A stretch of DNA of 42,750 nucleotides from Accumulibacter sp. Its GTDB lineage: Bacteria; Pseudomonadota; Gammaproteobacteria; Burkholderiales; Rhodocyclaceae. The first letter of the stretch is position 1. The number at the start of each line of letters is the position of its first letter. This document shows, piece after piece, positions 28,786 to 37,689 of the stretch. The stretch is taken from NCBI RefSeq assembly GCF_029255125.1, contig NZ_JAPUVR010000111.1, positions 1-42,750 of the forward strand. The letters are read 5' to 3'. The position numbers were made by a program, and so were the translations under genes. Below the pieces are notes generated by a model. That model saw nothing but the letters and a program-made list of their open reading frames with translations. It did not search any database and was not told where the DNA came from.

Positions 28786-29289
28786 ATGGCGCTATTACCC
28801 ATACTCCGTTTTCCTGATCCGCGCCTGCGCAAGGTCGCTGAGCCGGTCGCGCGGATCGACGACGCGATTCGCCGCCTGGCGCGCGACATGGCCGAGACCA
28901 TGTACGAGGCGCCCGGAATTGGCCTGGCGGCAACCCAGGTCGACGTACACAAACGCCTGATCGTCATTGATGCGTCGGAGACGAGAGACGAGTTGCTGAC
29001 GCTGGTCAACCCGGAGATCGTCGAGCAGTCGGGCCAGCAACGCGGAGAGGAAGGCTGCCTGTCGGTACCGGGAATCTACGACAAGGTCGAGCGCGCGCAA
29101 CGCGTCGTCGTGCGCTACCTGGATCTCGACGGCAAGCAACAGACGGTCGAGGCGGAGGGCATCCTCTCGGTTTGCTTGCAGCACGAAATCGACCACCTGC
29201 AAGGGCGCGTTTTCGTCGAGCACCTGTCGCAACTGAAGCAGCAAAGGATCAAGAGCAAGTTGAGCAAGCAGGCACGGATCACGGCATGA
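28786..29289 (+). CDS. def: Peptide deformylase
   Basis: The 167-residue metalloenzyme has all three motifs: GIGLAATQ at 45-52, EEGCLSVPG with metal ligand Cys91, and QHEIDHLQG with His133, Glu134 and His137. It removes the formyl group from the N-terminus of new proteins. ATG 28786 starts [15 protein letters not shown], the usual opening; an upstream frame to 28636 lacks similarity. It overlaps fmt (ATGA), linking formylation and deformylation in one operon. Confidence 0.97.
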   Translation: MALLPILRFPDPRLRKVAEPVARIDDAIRRLARDMAETMYEAPGIGLAATQVDVHKRLIVIDASETRDELLTLVNPEIVEQSGQQRGEEGCLSVPGIYDKVERAQRVVVRYLDLDGKQQTVEAEGILSVCLQHEIDHLQGRVFVEHLSQLKQQRIKSKLSKQARITA

Positions 29290-30221
29290 GACTGATCTTT
29301 GCCGGGACGCCGGAGTTTGCTGCGCAGGCCTTGCGGGCGATCGTTGCCGCCGGGCATCAGGTGCCGCTGGTCCTGACGCAGCCCGACCGGGCAGCCGGGC
29401 GGGGAATGAAGCTGCGGCCGTCGCCAGTGAAGATCGTCGCGCAAGCCATCGGTAGCGAGGTCTTCCAACCGGCGAGCCTGAAGGGCGAGACGGCGCAGGA
29501 GCGGATTCGTCAGGCGACAGCCGCGGTGATGGTGGTGGCTGCTTATGGCTTGATTCTGCCGCAGGCCGTTCTCGACGTGCCGACGCTCGGTTGCATCAAC
29601 ATTCACGCTTCGCTACTGCCGCGCTGGCGCGGCGCAGCGCCGATTCAGCGGGCGATCCTCGCTGGCGACGCAGAGACCGGGATCAGCATCATGCAAATGG
29701 ACGCCGGCCTGGATAGCGGCCCGGTCCTGCGCAGCGAGGCTGTGACGATCACCGACGACGATACGGCAGCGAGCTTGCACGACCGGCTGGCAGCGCTCGG
29801 TGCACGCCTGGTGGTCGAAACGCTGGCCCGGCTGCCGCTGGACGGGCAGATTCAATCAGCAGACGGCGTGAGCTATGCGAGAAAGATCGACAAGGCGGAA
29901 GCGATCCTCGACTGGCGCCAGCCGGCTGCGCAGCTCGCCCGACAGGTGCGCGCTTTCGATCCTTTTCCAGGAGCGATCTGTTCGATCGGCGGGCACGTGT
30001 TGAAGGTCTGGCGGGCACGTGCCGTTGCCGGCGGCGTCGCCGGCGTTCCCGGAGTTGTTCTTGCAGCCGACCGGGAAGGGATCAACGTCGCGTGCAGCGA
30101 AGGCGTGCTCTGCATTCTGGAAGTGCAGAAAGCGGGTGGCCGCCGCCTGTCGGTGGCCGACTTCCTCGCCGGCGCTGCGCTCGCGCCGGGGACGGAATGC
30201 GCGTGCCTGGCGGACTGCTGA
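29286..30221 (+). CDS. fmt: Methionyl-tRNA formyltransferase
   Basis: The 311-residue product begins [16 protein letters not shown] and shows the catalytic residues Asn105 and His107 in [18 protein letters not shown] and Asp143 in MDAGLDSG. The C-terminal OB-like domain starts near FDPFPGAI. It formylates initiator Met-tRNA with 10-formyl-THF. Its ATG overlaps the def stop. Confidence 0.97.
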   Translation: MRLIFAGTPEFAAQALRAIVAAGHQVPLVLTQPDRAAGRGMKLRPSPVKIVAQAIGSEVFQPASLKGETAQERIRQATAAVMVVAAYGLILPQAVLDVPTLGCINIHASLLPRWRGAAPIQRAILAGDAETGISIMQMDAGLDSGPVLRSEAVTITDDDTAASLHDRLAALGARLVVETLARLPLDGQIQSADGVSYARKIDKAEAILDWRQPAAQLARQVRAFDPFPGAICSIGGHVLKVWRARAVAGGVAGVPGVVLAADREGINVACSEGVLCILEVQKAGGRRLSVADFLAGAALAPGTECACLADC

Positions 30222-30259
30222 GCTCGCCCGAGGGTGGGCTGATGTGTTCGCGCCGATCG

Positions 30260-30275
30260 TGTTTCACGTGAAACA
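30260..30275. other. parS site (ParB-binding centromere)
   Basis: TGTTTCACGTGAAACA is the exact, perfectly palindromic 16-bp consensus of bacterial chromosomal parS. It lies in the intergenic space after fmt, 39 bases past its stop. ParB binds such sites, spreads, and with ParA segregates the origin region. Chromosomal parS sites usually cluster near the replication origin. The parA/parB genes are not in this window. Confidence 0.93.
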
Positions 30276-30351
30276 TTTCGGCACCTTCTCCAGCACGCGC
30301 AGGGTTTTTCGCTTCCAGCCTCGTCTTCGCGGCTGACCACGAATTCGTCGC

Positions 30352-31263
30352 TCACTTCCCCCCAAGCAGGCGATGCAAGAGATCTGCCAGTCGATAACCC
30401 GCGTCGATCATGCGTTGCCTCGCCAGCGCGAGGGCGTTCTCGTGGAACTGGCTGTCGATCGTCGGTACTTCGTCGCGCCCCGGCGGATAAGCCTGGTCGC
30501 GCGCCAGTTGCCGGCTTTCTTCAATCCATTGCGCCGAAACGCCGGCGACCAGCGGCGGGCGAAAGCCCTGGTTGAGCGCTCTGACTGCGCTCTCCAGCCG
30601 GCTACCGCGCAACCAAGGCGGCGCTGGCAGATCATCCCAATAGCGGTGGAGGTTGGTCGAGGGATGGCGCTGATCGAACGGATTGACCACCGGCTGCTCG
30701 TTGCCGCCGTTATCGCTGCGCCCATCGGGCTGGGCCCGGCTCGCCGTGTGCAGCGGCTGATGCGCGTCGCCGACCAGGTGCAGCAGCCAGGGCAGGGCGT
30801 AGGCGCGCGCGGCCGTGCTTGCCTGCCGATTGCCGACAGTATCGGCAAGTTCGACCAGTTGCCGGTCCAGTTCGCCGTCCGTGCCGGCCTTGCCCACCGC
30901 GGAACCGACTGGCAGATCGACGTAGTGCCAGTCCAGTCGTCGCTCCATATCGGGAAATCCGGCCAGCGTTGGCGTCGGCGCTTCCAAGCCAGCGGTATAG
31001 AAGCGCTTGTCCCGGCGGATGTCGTCGGGCCAGGTCGACGCCTCCAGAAAAGCCGTCAGATCGGCGTCGGCGTCGCGACTGCGCTCCTGCCATTGCAGAA
31101 AATCGGGGTGCGCCCGAAGAAGTTTGGCTGCCGCCCACCTCGTCGAGGTGTCCAACGCCTCCCACGCGATCATCGCCACGACGCGATGCCCGCCGGCGTT
31201 CCAGGCCAGTGCCGCGGGGCTTGACGCCACGCTCACGAAGAGCCACCAGATGGCGCGTTGCAC
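30352..31263 (-). CDS. Secreted S1/P1-type nuclease
   Basis: The product of about 303 residues belongs to the S1/P1 trinuclear zinc nucleases. The signal peptide ends ...SPAALA and cleavage there would expose Trp21 (WNAGGH), the N-terminal residue that binds zinc in this family. Further ligand motifs are His26, LHLVGDAHQPLHT and NLHRYWDD; GGNEQPV is also typical. Such enzymes degrade single-stranded DNA or RNA outside the cytoplasm, often to recover phosphate or nucleosides. GTG 31263 is the only start that gives a clean signal peptide; the frame continues upstream into the transporter gene. It begins 19 bases after the cation transporter stop. Confidence 0.9.
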   Translation of the reverse strand: MQRAIWWLFVSVASSPAALAWNAGGHRVVAMIAWEALDTSTRWAAAKLLRAHPDFLQWQERSRDADADLTAFLEASTWPDDIRRDKRFYTAGLEAPTPTLAGFPDMERRLDWHYVDLPVGSAVGKAGTDGELDRQLVELADTVGNRQASTAARAYALPWLLHLVGDAHQPLHTASRAQPDGRSDNGGNEQPVVNPFDQRHPSTNLHRYWDDLPAPPWLRGSRLESAVRALNQGFRPPLVAGVSAQWIEESRQLARDQAYPPGRDEVPTIDSQFHENALALARQRMIDAGYRLADLLHRLLGGK

Positions 31264-31282
31264 GCCTTGGCGAACGCACCGG

Positions 31283-32182
31283 CTAGCGGTCAAGCGGAAC
31301 GTCCTCGAGCGACGAGGGATCGCCGAGCGGTTCGAGATGGGTAAACACCGACGTTTGCGGCAGGACACGCCGTATCTCCTGGTCGATCTCCTCGGCCAGT
31401 TGGTGAGCACGCGCAATCGTCCACGTGGCGGGCACGAGAACGTGCAGCGAAATGAAGCGCCGCGCGCCGGACTCGCGGCCGCGCACGGCATGAAACTCGA
31501 TCCCCTGCGCCCGATACCGTTCGAGGACGCCGACCAGCAGCGTCTGATCGCTGGCAGGCAGGCTACTGTCCATCAGGCCCGCGGCCGAACGTTGCAGGAG
31601 CCGCCAGCCGGTCCATACGATGTTGGCGGCGACCAGCAGGGCGAGCGCCGGGTCGAGCCAAAGCCAGCCGGTGAGGGCGACCGCGCCGAGGCCGAGAAGC
31701 ACACCAAGCGAGGTCCACACGTCGGTCAGCAGGTGATGCGCATCGGCCTCCAGCGTGATCGAGCGGTGACGCCGGCCGGCGACGAGCAGCACCCGACCGA
31801 CGCCGAGATTGATCAGCGAAGCGGCGAGCGAGATGGCCAGACCCACCCCCAACTGTTCGAGCGGCTGCGGGTCGAGCAATCTGCCAATCGCCGTGTACGC
31901 GATTGCGACTGCCGCGGCGAGGATCAGCAGCCCCTCGAAAGCGCTCGAAAAGTACTCCGCTTTGCCGTGGCCGAAAGCGTGCTGCTCGTCCTCTGGCCGC
32001 TCGGCGATCGACAGCATGGCGAGCGCCATCAGCGCGCCGGCCAGATTCACCAGCGACTCGAGTGCATCCGAGAGCAGTCCGACCGAGCCGGTGAGCAGCC
32101 AGGCAAAGCCCTTGAGCACGATCGTCGCGAGCGCCGCACCTATCGACAGGTAGGCGTAAGCTTTGAGTGGAATCGGTTTCAT
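31283..32182 (-). CDS. Cation diffusion facilitator (CDF) transporter
   Basis: The 299-residue product has six predicted transmembrane helices and a cytoplasmic C-terminal domain. TM2 contains SDALESLVN and TM5 contains [14 protein letters not shown]. Aligned by eye to FieF, the TM2 metal site would be Glu42/Asn46 instead of Asp/Asp, with His149/Asp153 in TM5. The metal (Zn, Fe, Mn or other) cannot be fixed. CDF proteins export divalent metals by proton exchange. It is first in an operon with a zinc-dependent nuclease and is divergent from rsmB. Confidence 0.9.
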   Translation of the reverse strand: MKPIPLKAYAYLSIGAALATIVLKGFAWLLTGSVGLLSDALESLVNLAGALMALAMLSIAERPEDEQHAFGHGKAEYFSSAFEGLLILAAAVAIAYTAIGRLLDPQPLEQLGVGLAISLAASLINLGVGRVLLVAGRRHRSITLEADAHHLLTDVWTSLGVLLGLGAVALTGWLWLDPALALLVAANIVWTGWRLLQRSAAGLMDSSLPASDQTLLVGVLERYRAQGIEFHAVRGRESGARRFISLHVLVPATWTIARAHQLAEEIDQEIRRVLPQTSVFTHLEPLGDPSSLEDVPLDR

Positions 32183-32271
32183 CGGACGATTATGCCCGCT
32201 CGGCGATCATCACGCCATCGCCGAGCGTCGTGCTAAACTCCGCGCCAACTCGACAGCCGTCAGGCCCGACC

Positions 32272-33642
32272 GTGCCTTTCACCCGATCCTCATCGTCGTC
32301 TCCCCGAAGCGCGCTGCGCGTGGTCAAGGTGGCGCGCCCGGCGGGGCGCGGCGCGAACCCGGACACCCGCGCCAGCCGGTCGCGCTTGCCTGCCGATTCG
32401 CTGGCCTACAGCCTTCGCCTGGCGGCGACGACGATTGCCGCCGTGCGTTGCGGAGCAAGCCTCACGCAAGCCCTCGCCCGCCTCGCTGGCGAACCGCCCG
32501 GCGCGCGTGCCGCCGCCCAGGAGCTGGCTTACGGCGCCTTGCGTTGTCACGGCCGGGGCGATTTCATTCTTGCCCGTTTGCTCGAACGCGCGCTGCCGCA
32601 CGCGGAAACCGAGGCCTTGCTGCTCGCCGCCATCTACCGTCTACAGACGCGCCCCGAGGCGGCGCACACGGTGGTCGATCAAGCGGTGGCCGCTGCCGGC
32701 GAAATGGCCAACGGCGCTTTCCGCGGCTTGGTCAATGGCGTCCTGCGCAACTATCTGCGTTGCCGGGACGAACTGCATGCGGCGCTCGCCGAGGACGAAC
32801 CTGCGGCCTGCCAGCACCCGCAATGGTGGCTCGACCGCTTGCGTCGCGCCTATCCGGAGCACTGGCGCGAGATTGTCGCGATCAACAATGGCCAGCCGCC
32901 GATGAGTTTGCGCGTCAACCAGCGGCGCACCACGCTGGCCGCCTACTGCGCTTTGCTGCACGCCGCCGGCCTGTCGGCGCGGCCGGCCGGCGGTCATGCG
33001 CTGATCCTCGCCCAGCCGGTGCCGATCGAGGCCCTGCCCGGCTTTGCCGAAGGTCTGGTGTCGATCCAGGATGTCGGCGCCCAGCGCGCGACCGAACTGC
33101 TCGCGCCGGTGACGGGCGAACGCATCCTCGATGCCTGTGCGGCACCGGGCGGGAAGTCGACCCATCTGCTCGAAGCGGCTGACATCGACCTGCTCGCCCT
33201 CGACATCGACGAAATCCGAACGCAGCGCATCGCGCAGAATCTCGAGCGACTCGGCCTCTCCGCGACAGTGAAGGCTGGCGATTGCCTGCTGCCCGCGACG
33301 TGGTGGGACGGCCGTCCCTTCGACGCCATCCTGGCCGACGTGCCCTGCTCGGCCTCCGGCGTCGTACGCCGCCATCCGGACATCAAACTGCTCCGGCGCG
33401 CCTCCGATATCCGCCTTTTCAGCCACCGACAGGCGGCCATCCTCGATCGGCTGTGGCCGCTGTTGAAGGTGGCCGGGCGCTTACTGTATACCACGTGTTC
33501 GGTCTTTCCCGAGGAGAACGCGGCGCAGATCGACGCCTTTCTGGTTCGCCAGCCGGCGGCGCGAAGGCTCTGCGAAGAGCGGCTCTTGCCATGCGATGAA
33601 CATGACGGTTTCTACCATGCACTGCTGCAGAAGTCAGCTTAG
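32272..33642 (+). CDS. rsmB: 16S rRNA m5C967 methyltransferase
   Basis: The product of about 456 residues has an N-terminal NusB-like helical domain (SLAYSLRLAATTIAAVRC, then AAQELAYGALR) and a C-terminal SAM-dependent methyltransferase domain. The SAM site is ILDACAAPGGKSTHLLE. Cys359 in DVPCSASG and the catalytic Cys409 in YTTCSVFPEEN are typical of RNA m5C enzymes. The start is uncertain: GTG 32272, 32320 and 32332 are all possible. The frame before 32272 runs into the divergent transporter. About 40 residues before SLAYSLRLAA are low-complexity and may be untranslated. Confidence 0.92.
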   Translation: MPFTRSSSSSPRSALRVVKVARPAGRGANPDTRASRSRLPADSLAYSLRLAATTIAAVRCGASLTQALARLAGEPPGARAAAQELAYGALRCHGRGDFILARLLERALPHAETEALLLAAIYRLQTRPEAAHTVVDQAVAAAGEMANGAFRGLVNGVLRNYLRCRDELHAALAEDEPAACQHPQWWLDRLRRAYPEHWREIVAINNGQPPMSLRVNQRRTTLAAYCALLHAAGLSARPAGGHALILAQPVPIEALPGFAEGLVSIQDVGAQRATELLAPVTGERILDACAAPGGKSTHLLEAADIDLLALDIDEIRTQRIAQNLERLGLSATVKAGDCLLPATWWDGRPFDAILADVPCSASGVVRRHPDIKLLRRASDIRLFSHRQAAILDRLWPLLKVAGRLLYTTCSVFPEENAAQIDAFLVRQPAARRLCEERLLPCDEHDGFYHALLQKSA

Positions 33643-34243
33643 AGCCCTGCTCGTCGGCGTGCTGCTCTCGTTTGCCGCCTCCTTCGCCTGGCCGGCGGAC
33701 ATTTCGGTACGTCATCCGCAACTTGCACTCGGCGACGAGGGTTATGTCCTGGGGGCCGATTTCAACCTCAGTCTGAATCCCCGTCTGGAGGACGCGGTAG
33801 CGCGCGGAGTCGCGCTCTACTTTGTCGTCGAATTTGAACTGAGCCGTTCGCGCTGGTACTGGCTCGACGAGCAGGTGGCGGCACGAACGCAGTCTTTCCA
33901 GCTTTCGTACCACGCACTGACGCGTCAGTACCGCTTGTCCAGCGGCGCGCTGCACCAGAGCTTTCCCTCGCTGGACGATGCCTTGCGCATCCTCTCGCGA
34001 CTGCGCAACTGGCAGGTGGCCGAAAAAGGCGGCCTGCGCAGCGACCAGACGTATTTTGCTTCCTTGCGCATGCGCCTCGACCTGACGCAGATGCCGAAGA
34101 CGTTTCAAGTCAACGCGCTAGCCAACCGTGACTGGAATCTCTCCGCCGAATGGGCGCGTTGGCAGTTCACCCCCGCCGACCTTCCCGCCGTCGGCGCTTC
34201 CGGCGCAACCACCATTGCGCCCGCGGGTGGCGACGGGCGATGA
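33596..34243 (+). CDS. DUF4390 family secreted protein
   Basis: The 215-residue product has a signal peptide (RALLVGVLLSFAASFAWPA) and a mature domain matching DUF4390: VRHPQLALGDEGYVLGADFN, FVVEFELSRSRWYWLDE and RQYRLSSGALHQSF. The function is unknown. The gene is found between rsmB and an NtrY-like kinase in many betaproteobacteria. The ATG overlaps the rsmB end by 47 bases; starts at 33602 or 33617 are possible. Its stop overlaps the kinase start (ATGA), so it may modulate the kinase from the periplasm (inference). Confidence 0.85.
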   Translation: MNMTVSTMHCCRSQLRALLVGVLLSFAASFAWPADISVRHPQLALGDEGYVLGADFNLSLNPRLEDAVARGVALYFVVEFELSRSRWYWLDEQVAARTQSFQLSYHALTRQYRLSSGALHQSFPSLDDALRILSRLRNWQVAEKGGLRSDQTYFASLRMRLDLTQMPKTFQVNALANRDWNLSAEWARWQFTPADLPAVGASGATTIAPAGGDGR

Positions 34244-36396
34244 AAAGCCTGATCGTCGCAGCAGCATCATTCGGCGGCATCCTGCTCTTCCTGCTTGCCT
34301 CGGCGAGCGCCAACACCGCGCTGTTCGCCCGCCACTATCCCTGGCTGCTCGCACTCAACTCGATCGTCGCGCTCTCCCTGCTCGCGCTGATCGCGTGGCA
34401 ATTGCTCGCGCTCTGGCGCGAACACCGGGCCAAGGTCTTCGGCTCACGCCTCAAGCTGCGCCTGATGCTGATGTTCGGTCTGATGGCCGTCCTGCCGGGT
34501 GTCCTGATCTACGCGGTGTCGGTGCAGTTCGTGACCAAGAGCATCGATACCTGGTTCGACGTACGCGTCGAGAAAGCGCTCGAAGCCGGGCTCAATCTCG
34601 GGCGCAACGTGCTCGACTCGCTGCTTGCCGATCTGGCGGGCAAGGCTCAGGCGATGGCGCTGGATCTCGGTGAGCAGACGGAGACTCAACGACGGCTCGA
34701 GCTCAACCGGCTGCGCGAGCAGGCCGGCGTCCAGTCGGCCGCGCTGTTTTCGACCAAGGGGGTTCTGCTGCTCACGGCGACCGGCGATCTGGCAACGCTG
34801 ACCCCGGCGCAGCCGACGGCCGAGCTTCTCCGCCGCGTTCTCGTCGAGCGCCGGGTCGCGCAGATCGAAAGCAACGGCGACAGCGATCTGACGCTGCGCG
34901 TTCTGGTTGCCGTGACGCCACACGGACTCGGCGCCGAGACGCGTGTTCTGCAGCTCATGGAGCCGGTGCCAGCAAGCCTGGCGATCAATGCCGAGAGCGT
35001 GCAGACCGTTTATGCCGACTACCAGGAACTGTCGCTCGGCCGCGAGGGCCTGACCCGGATCTACGCGATGACGCTGACGCTGACCGTTCTGCTCGCGCTG
35101 TTCACTGCCATCGCGCTGGCCTTCGTGCTGGCGCGCCGCCTCTCCGCCCCGCTGTCGATTCTCGCCGCTGGCACGCAGGCGGTTGCCGCCGGTGACTACA
35201 CGCCACGCCAGGCGATCTACAGCCGCGACGAACTCGGCGTGCTCACCCGCTCGTTCAAACAGATGACCAGCCAGCTCGACGAGGCCCGGCGCGACAACGA
35301 GCGCCACCGAGCCGAACTGGAGTCGGCACGCGCCTACCTTGAATCCATCCTGGCCAACCTGTCGGCGGGCGTGCTGGTCTTCGACCGGCGTTTCGTCCTG
35401 CGCACCGTCAATGAGGGCGCGCTGACCATCTTGCGCGACGACTTCGACGGATTGCTCGGTCACGCGGCCGAGCTTTGGCCGCGCCAGCAGGCGCTCGGTG
35501 AGGTCATTCGCCAGGCGTTCGCCGACCCCGAGCGCAACGAGTGGCAGGAACAGATCGAACTCGAGCATCCCGGCGAGCTGCCGCAGATCCTCCTCCTGCG
35601 CGGCACCCAGCTTCCCGCCGGATCGCACGGCGGCTACGTCGTCGTCTTCGACGACGTCACCCGCTTGATTGCGGCGCAGCGCAGCGCCGCCTGGGGCGAG
35701 GTGGCAAGGCGGCTGGCGCACGAAATCAAGAACCCGCTGACGCCGATCCAGCTTTCCGCCGAACGCCTGCAGATGAAGCTGGCCGACCACCTGAGCAAGG
35801 CCGACGCCGAGATGCTCTGGCGTGCCACGCAAACGATCATCACCCAGGTACAGGCAATGAAACACATGGTCAACGATTTCAGCGACTATGCCCGCCTGCC
35901 GCCTCCCCAACTGACGCCGGTCGATCTCAACGCCCTGATCAAGGAGGTGCTTGGCCTCTACGAAACCTCACGCGCGCAGGTCAGGCTGAAGCTCGCCGGC
36001 AAACTGCCACCGGTGCTTGGTGACGCGACGCAGCTTCGCCAGATCATCCACAACCTGTTGCGCAACGCCGAGGACGCACAGGAAGGGGTGGATTCGCCGA
36101 TCATCACGATCGCCACGCGCCAGGTAGACGCGATGAGCGAAATGAGCGTTGCCGACGCCGGGCCAGGCTTCCCGCCGGAGATTCTTGCCCGCGTCTGCGA
36201 ACCCTACGTGACGACCAAGGCACGTGGCACCGGCCTGGGTCTGGCGATCGTGAAGAAGATCGTCGACGAGCATCACGGCCGGGTCAAGATCAACAACCTG
36301 CAACCGACCGGCGCGGAAGTCAGCGTCATCCTGCCGTTGGCAGCGTTGTCGAACCAAAAGCGCGAGCAAAGCAACAAACTTCCTTCCGGGGCATGA
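34240..36396 (+). CDS. NtrY-like sensor histidine kinase
   Basis: The 718-residue membrane kinase has N-terminal helices (about 5-25, 35-58 and 75-98), a periplasmic region of about 170 residues, another helix (about 275-297), a HAMP domain (about 297-348) and a PAS domain (about 365-475). The phospho-acceptor box LAHEIKNPLTPIQLSAERL has His494. The ATPase part has NLLRNAEDAQ, DAGPGFPPEIL and GTGLGLAIVKKI. This architecture is that of NtrY, the membrane kinase paired with NtrX in nitrogen and redox control. It overlaps both its neighbours by 4 bases. Confidence 0.92.
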   Translation: MKSLIVAAASFGGILLFLLASASANTALFARHYPWLLALNSIVALSLLALIAWQLLALWREHRAKVFGSRLKLRLMLMFGLMAVLPGVLIYAVSVQFVTKSIDTWFDVRVEKALEAGLNLGRNVLDSLLADLAGKAQAMALDLGEQTETQRRLELNRLREQAGVQSAALFSTKGVLLLTATGDLATLTPAQPTAELLRRVLVERRVAQIESNGDSDLTLRVLVAVTPHGLGAETRVLQLMEPVPASLAINAESVQTVYADYQELSLGREGLTRIYAMTLTLTVLLALFTAIALAFVLARRLSAPLSILAAGTQAVAAGDYTPRQAIYSRDELGVLTRSFKQMTSQLDEARRDNERHRAELESARAYLESILANLSAGVLVFDRRFVLRTVNEGALTILRDDFDGLLGHAAELWPRQQALGEVIRQAFADPERNEWQEQIELEHPGELPQILLLRGTQLPAGSHGGYVVVFDDVTRLIAAQRSAAWGEVARRLAHEIKNPLTPIQLSAERLQMKLADHLSKADAEMLWRATQTIITQVQAMKHMVNDFSDYARLPPPQLTPVDLNALIKEVLGLYETSRAQVRLKLAGKLPPVLGDATQLRQIIHNLLRNAEDAQEGVDSPIITIATRQVDAMSEMSVADAGPGFPPEILARVCEPYVTTKARGTGLGLAIVKKIVDEHHGRVKINNLQPTGAEVSVILPLAALSNQKREQSNKLPSGA

Positions 36397-37655
36397 CCAT
36401 GGCGCAGATACTGATCGTCGACGATGAAGTGGGAATCCGCGAACTTCTCTCCGAGATTCTCGCCGATGAAGGACATTCGATCTGGTTGGCAGAGAACGCT
36501 GCGACGGCACGGCGAATCCGCGCCGACAAGCGACCCGACCTCGTCCTGCTCGACATCTGGATGCCCGATACCGACGGCATTTCGCTGCTCAAGGAGTGGT
36601 CGGCGAACGGCCAGTTGACGATGCCGGTCGTCATGATGTCGGGACACGGCACGATCGATTCGGCAGTCGAGGCGACGCGTATTGGCGCCACCGACTTTCT
36701 CGAAAAGCCGATTGCCTTGCAGAAACTGCTGGCCACCGTGAAGAAGGCCCTCAAGCACGAGGCGGTGTTCCAGAAGAAGCCTCTGACGCTTGACGCCTTT
36801 GCGCGCTCGCCCCTCCTGAAAGATCTCAAGCGACGGCTTGAGCAGGCTGCCGCGAAGACCTCGGTCCTTCTCCTGAAGAGCACTTCCGGCGGGATTGCCG
36901 AGATCTGCGCGCGCACCTTGCAGTCGCACCGGACGCCCTGGCTCGATCTATCGAATCTGAGCTCGCCGCTGACGCAGGAGATGCTGCACAACAGCAGCGG
37001 CGGAATTGTCTTCGTTGCCGACCTCGCGCAGTTTGGCAAGCTGCAGCAGATGAACCTGGTCTTTGCCCTCGAACGGCTAGAACGGCACAGCCTGCAGATG
37101 GTCGCCGCGTCTACACGTTCACCGACAGCGCTCATCGAAGCCGGCTGGGATCCGCTGCTGGTCAACCGCCTGGCCGAAGTCTGGGTGACGCTACCGCAGC
37201 TCTCCGGTCACGCCGACGACGTTCCCGAAATCGCGATGATGTTGTTGGCGCATCTTGCCGAACGTGGCGAGGTTCCGGTCAGGCATCTCTCGAGCGGCGC
37301 GCTCAACCTTCTGCGCCTGCACCGCTGGCAGGGCGAATGGGCCGAACTGCTCGGCGTCGTAAAGAATCTCGCGCTTTCCGCGCTGGAGGAGGAAATCACC
37401 AGCGAAGACGTCGAACGCGTCCTGCACCGCGAGTCCGACGACCCGAGCTCGGCGCTTGCCGCCACTTTCTTCGAGCGACCCCTGCGCGACGCGCGCGAAG
37501 GCTTCGAGCGCCTCTATTTCGAGTACCACCTGCGCAGCGAGCGCGGTAACATGACGCGTTTGGCCGAAAAGACCGGATTGGAGCGGACGCATCTTTATCG
37601 GAAGTTGCGGCAGCTCGGCTTGAACATCGGTCGGCGTAGCGACGAGCGCGACTGA
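36393..37655 (+). CDS. NtrX-like response regulator with degenerate AAA+ domain
   Basis: The 420-residue product has an intact receiver (Asp54 in LVLLDIWMPDTDG, Lys105 in FLEKP) and a C-terminal Fis-type helix-turn-helix (NMTRLAEKTGLERTHLYRKLRQLGL). The central region has NtrC-family length but lacks the motifs needed for sigma54 activation. Walker A is replaced by LLLKSTSGGIAE, the Walker B position reads GGIVFVADLAQF, and there is no GAFTGA loop. It is thus unlikely to hydrolyse ATP or contact sigma54, and probably acts as a conventional regulator. It overlaps the NtrY-like kinase gene (ATGA). ATG 36399 is an alternative start. Confidence 0.9.
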   Translation: MTMAQILIVDDEVGIRELLSEILADEGHSIWLAENAATARRIRADKRPDLVLLDIWMPDTDGISLLKEWSANGQLTMPVVMMSGHGTIDSAVEATRIGATDFLEKPIALQKLLATVKKALKHEAVFQKKPLTLDAFARSPLLKDLKRRLEQAAAKTSVLLLKSTSGGIAEICARTLQSHRTPWLDLSNLSSPLTQEMLHNSSGGIVFVADLAQFGKLQQMNLVFALERLERHSLQMVAASTRSPTALIEAGWDPLLVNRLAEVWVTLPQLSGHADDVPEIAMMLLAHLAERGEVPVRHLSSGALNLLRLHRWQGEWAELLGVVKNLALSALEEEITSEDVERVLHRESDDPSSALAATFFERPLRDAREGFERLYFEYHLRSERGNMTRLAEKTGLERTHLYRKLRQLGLNIGRRSDERD

Positions 37656-37689
37656 CCGGCGTTTTCAGTTCCACAGGGGGAGCCAGGAA

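Noticed and set aside
30082-30355. Short minus-strand frames reading MFHVKH through the parS site
   Set aside because: The MFHVKH start is simply the parS palindrome translated; the rest is antisense of fmt.
32189-32194. Leaderless promoter (CATAAT) for the CDF transporter
   Set aside because: The -10 match and spacing are suggestive but there is no -35 element, so it is too weak to call.
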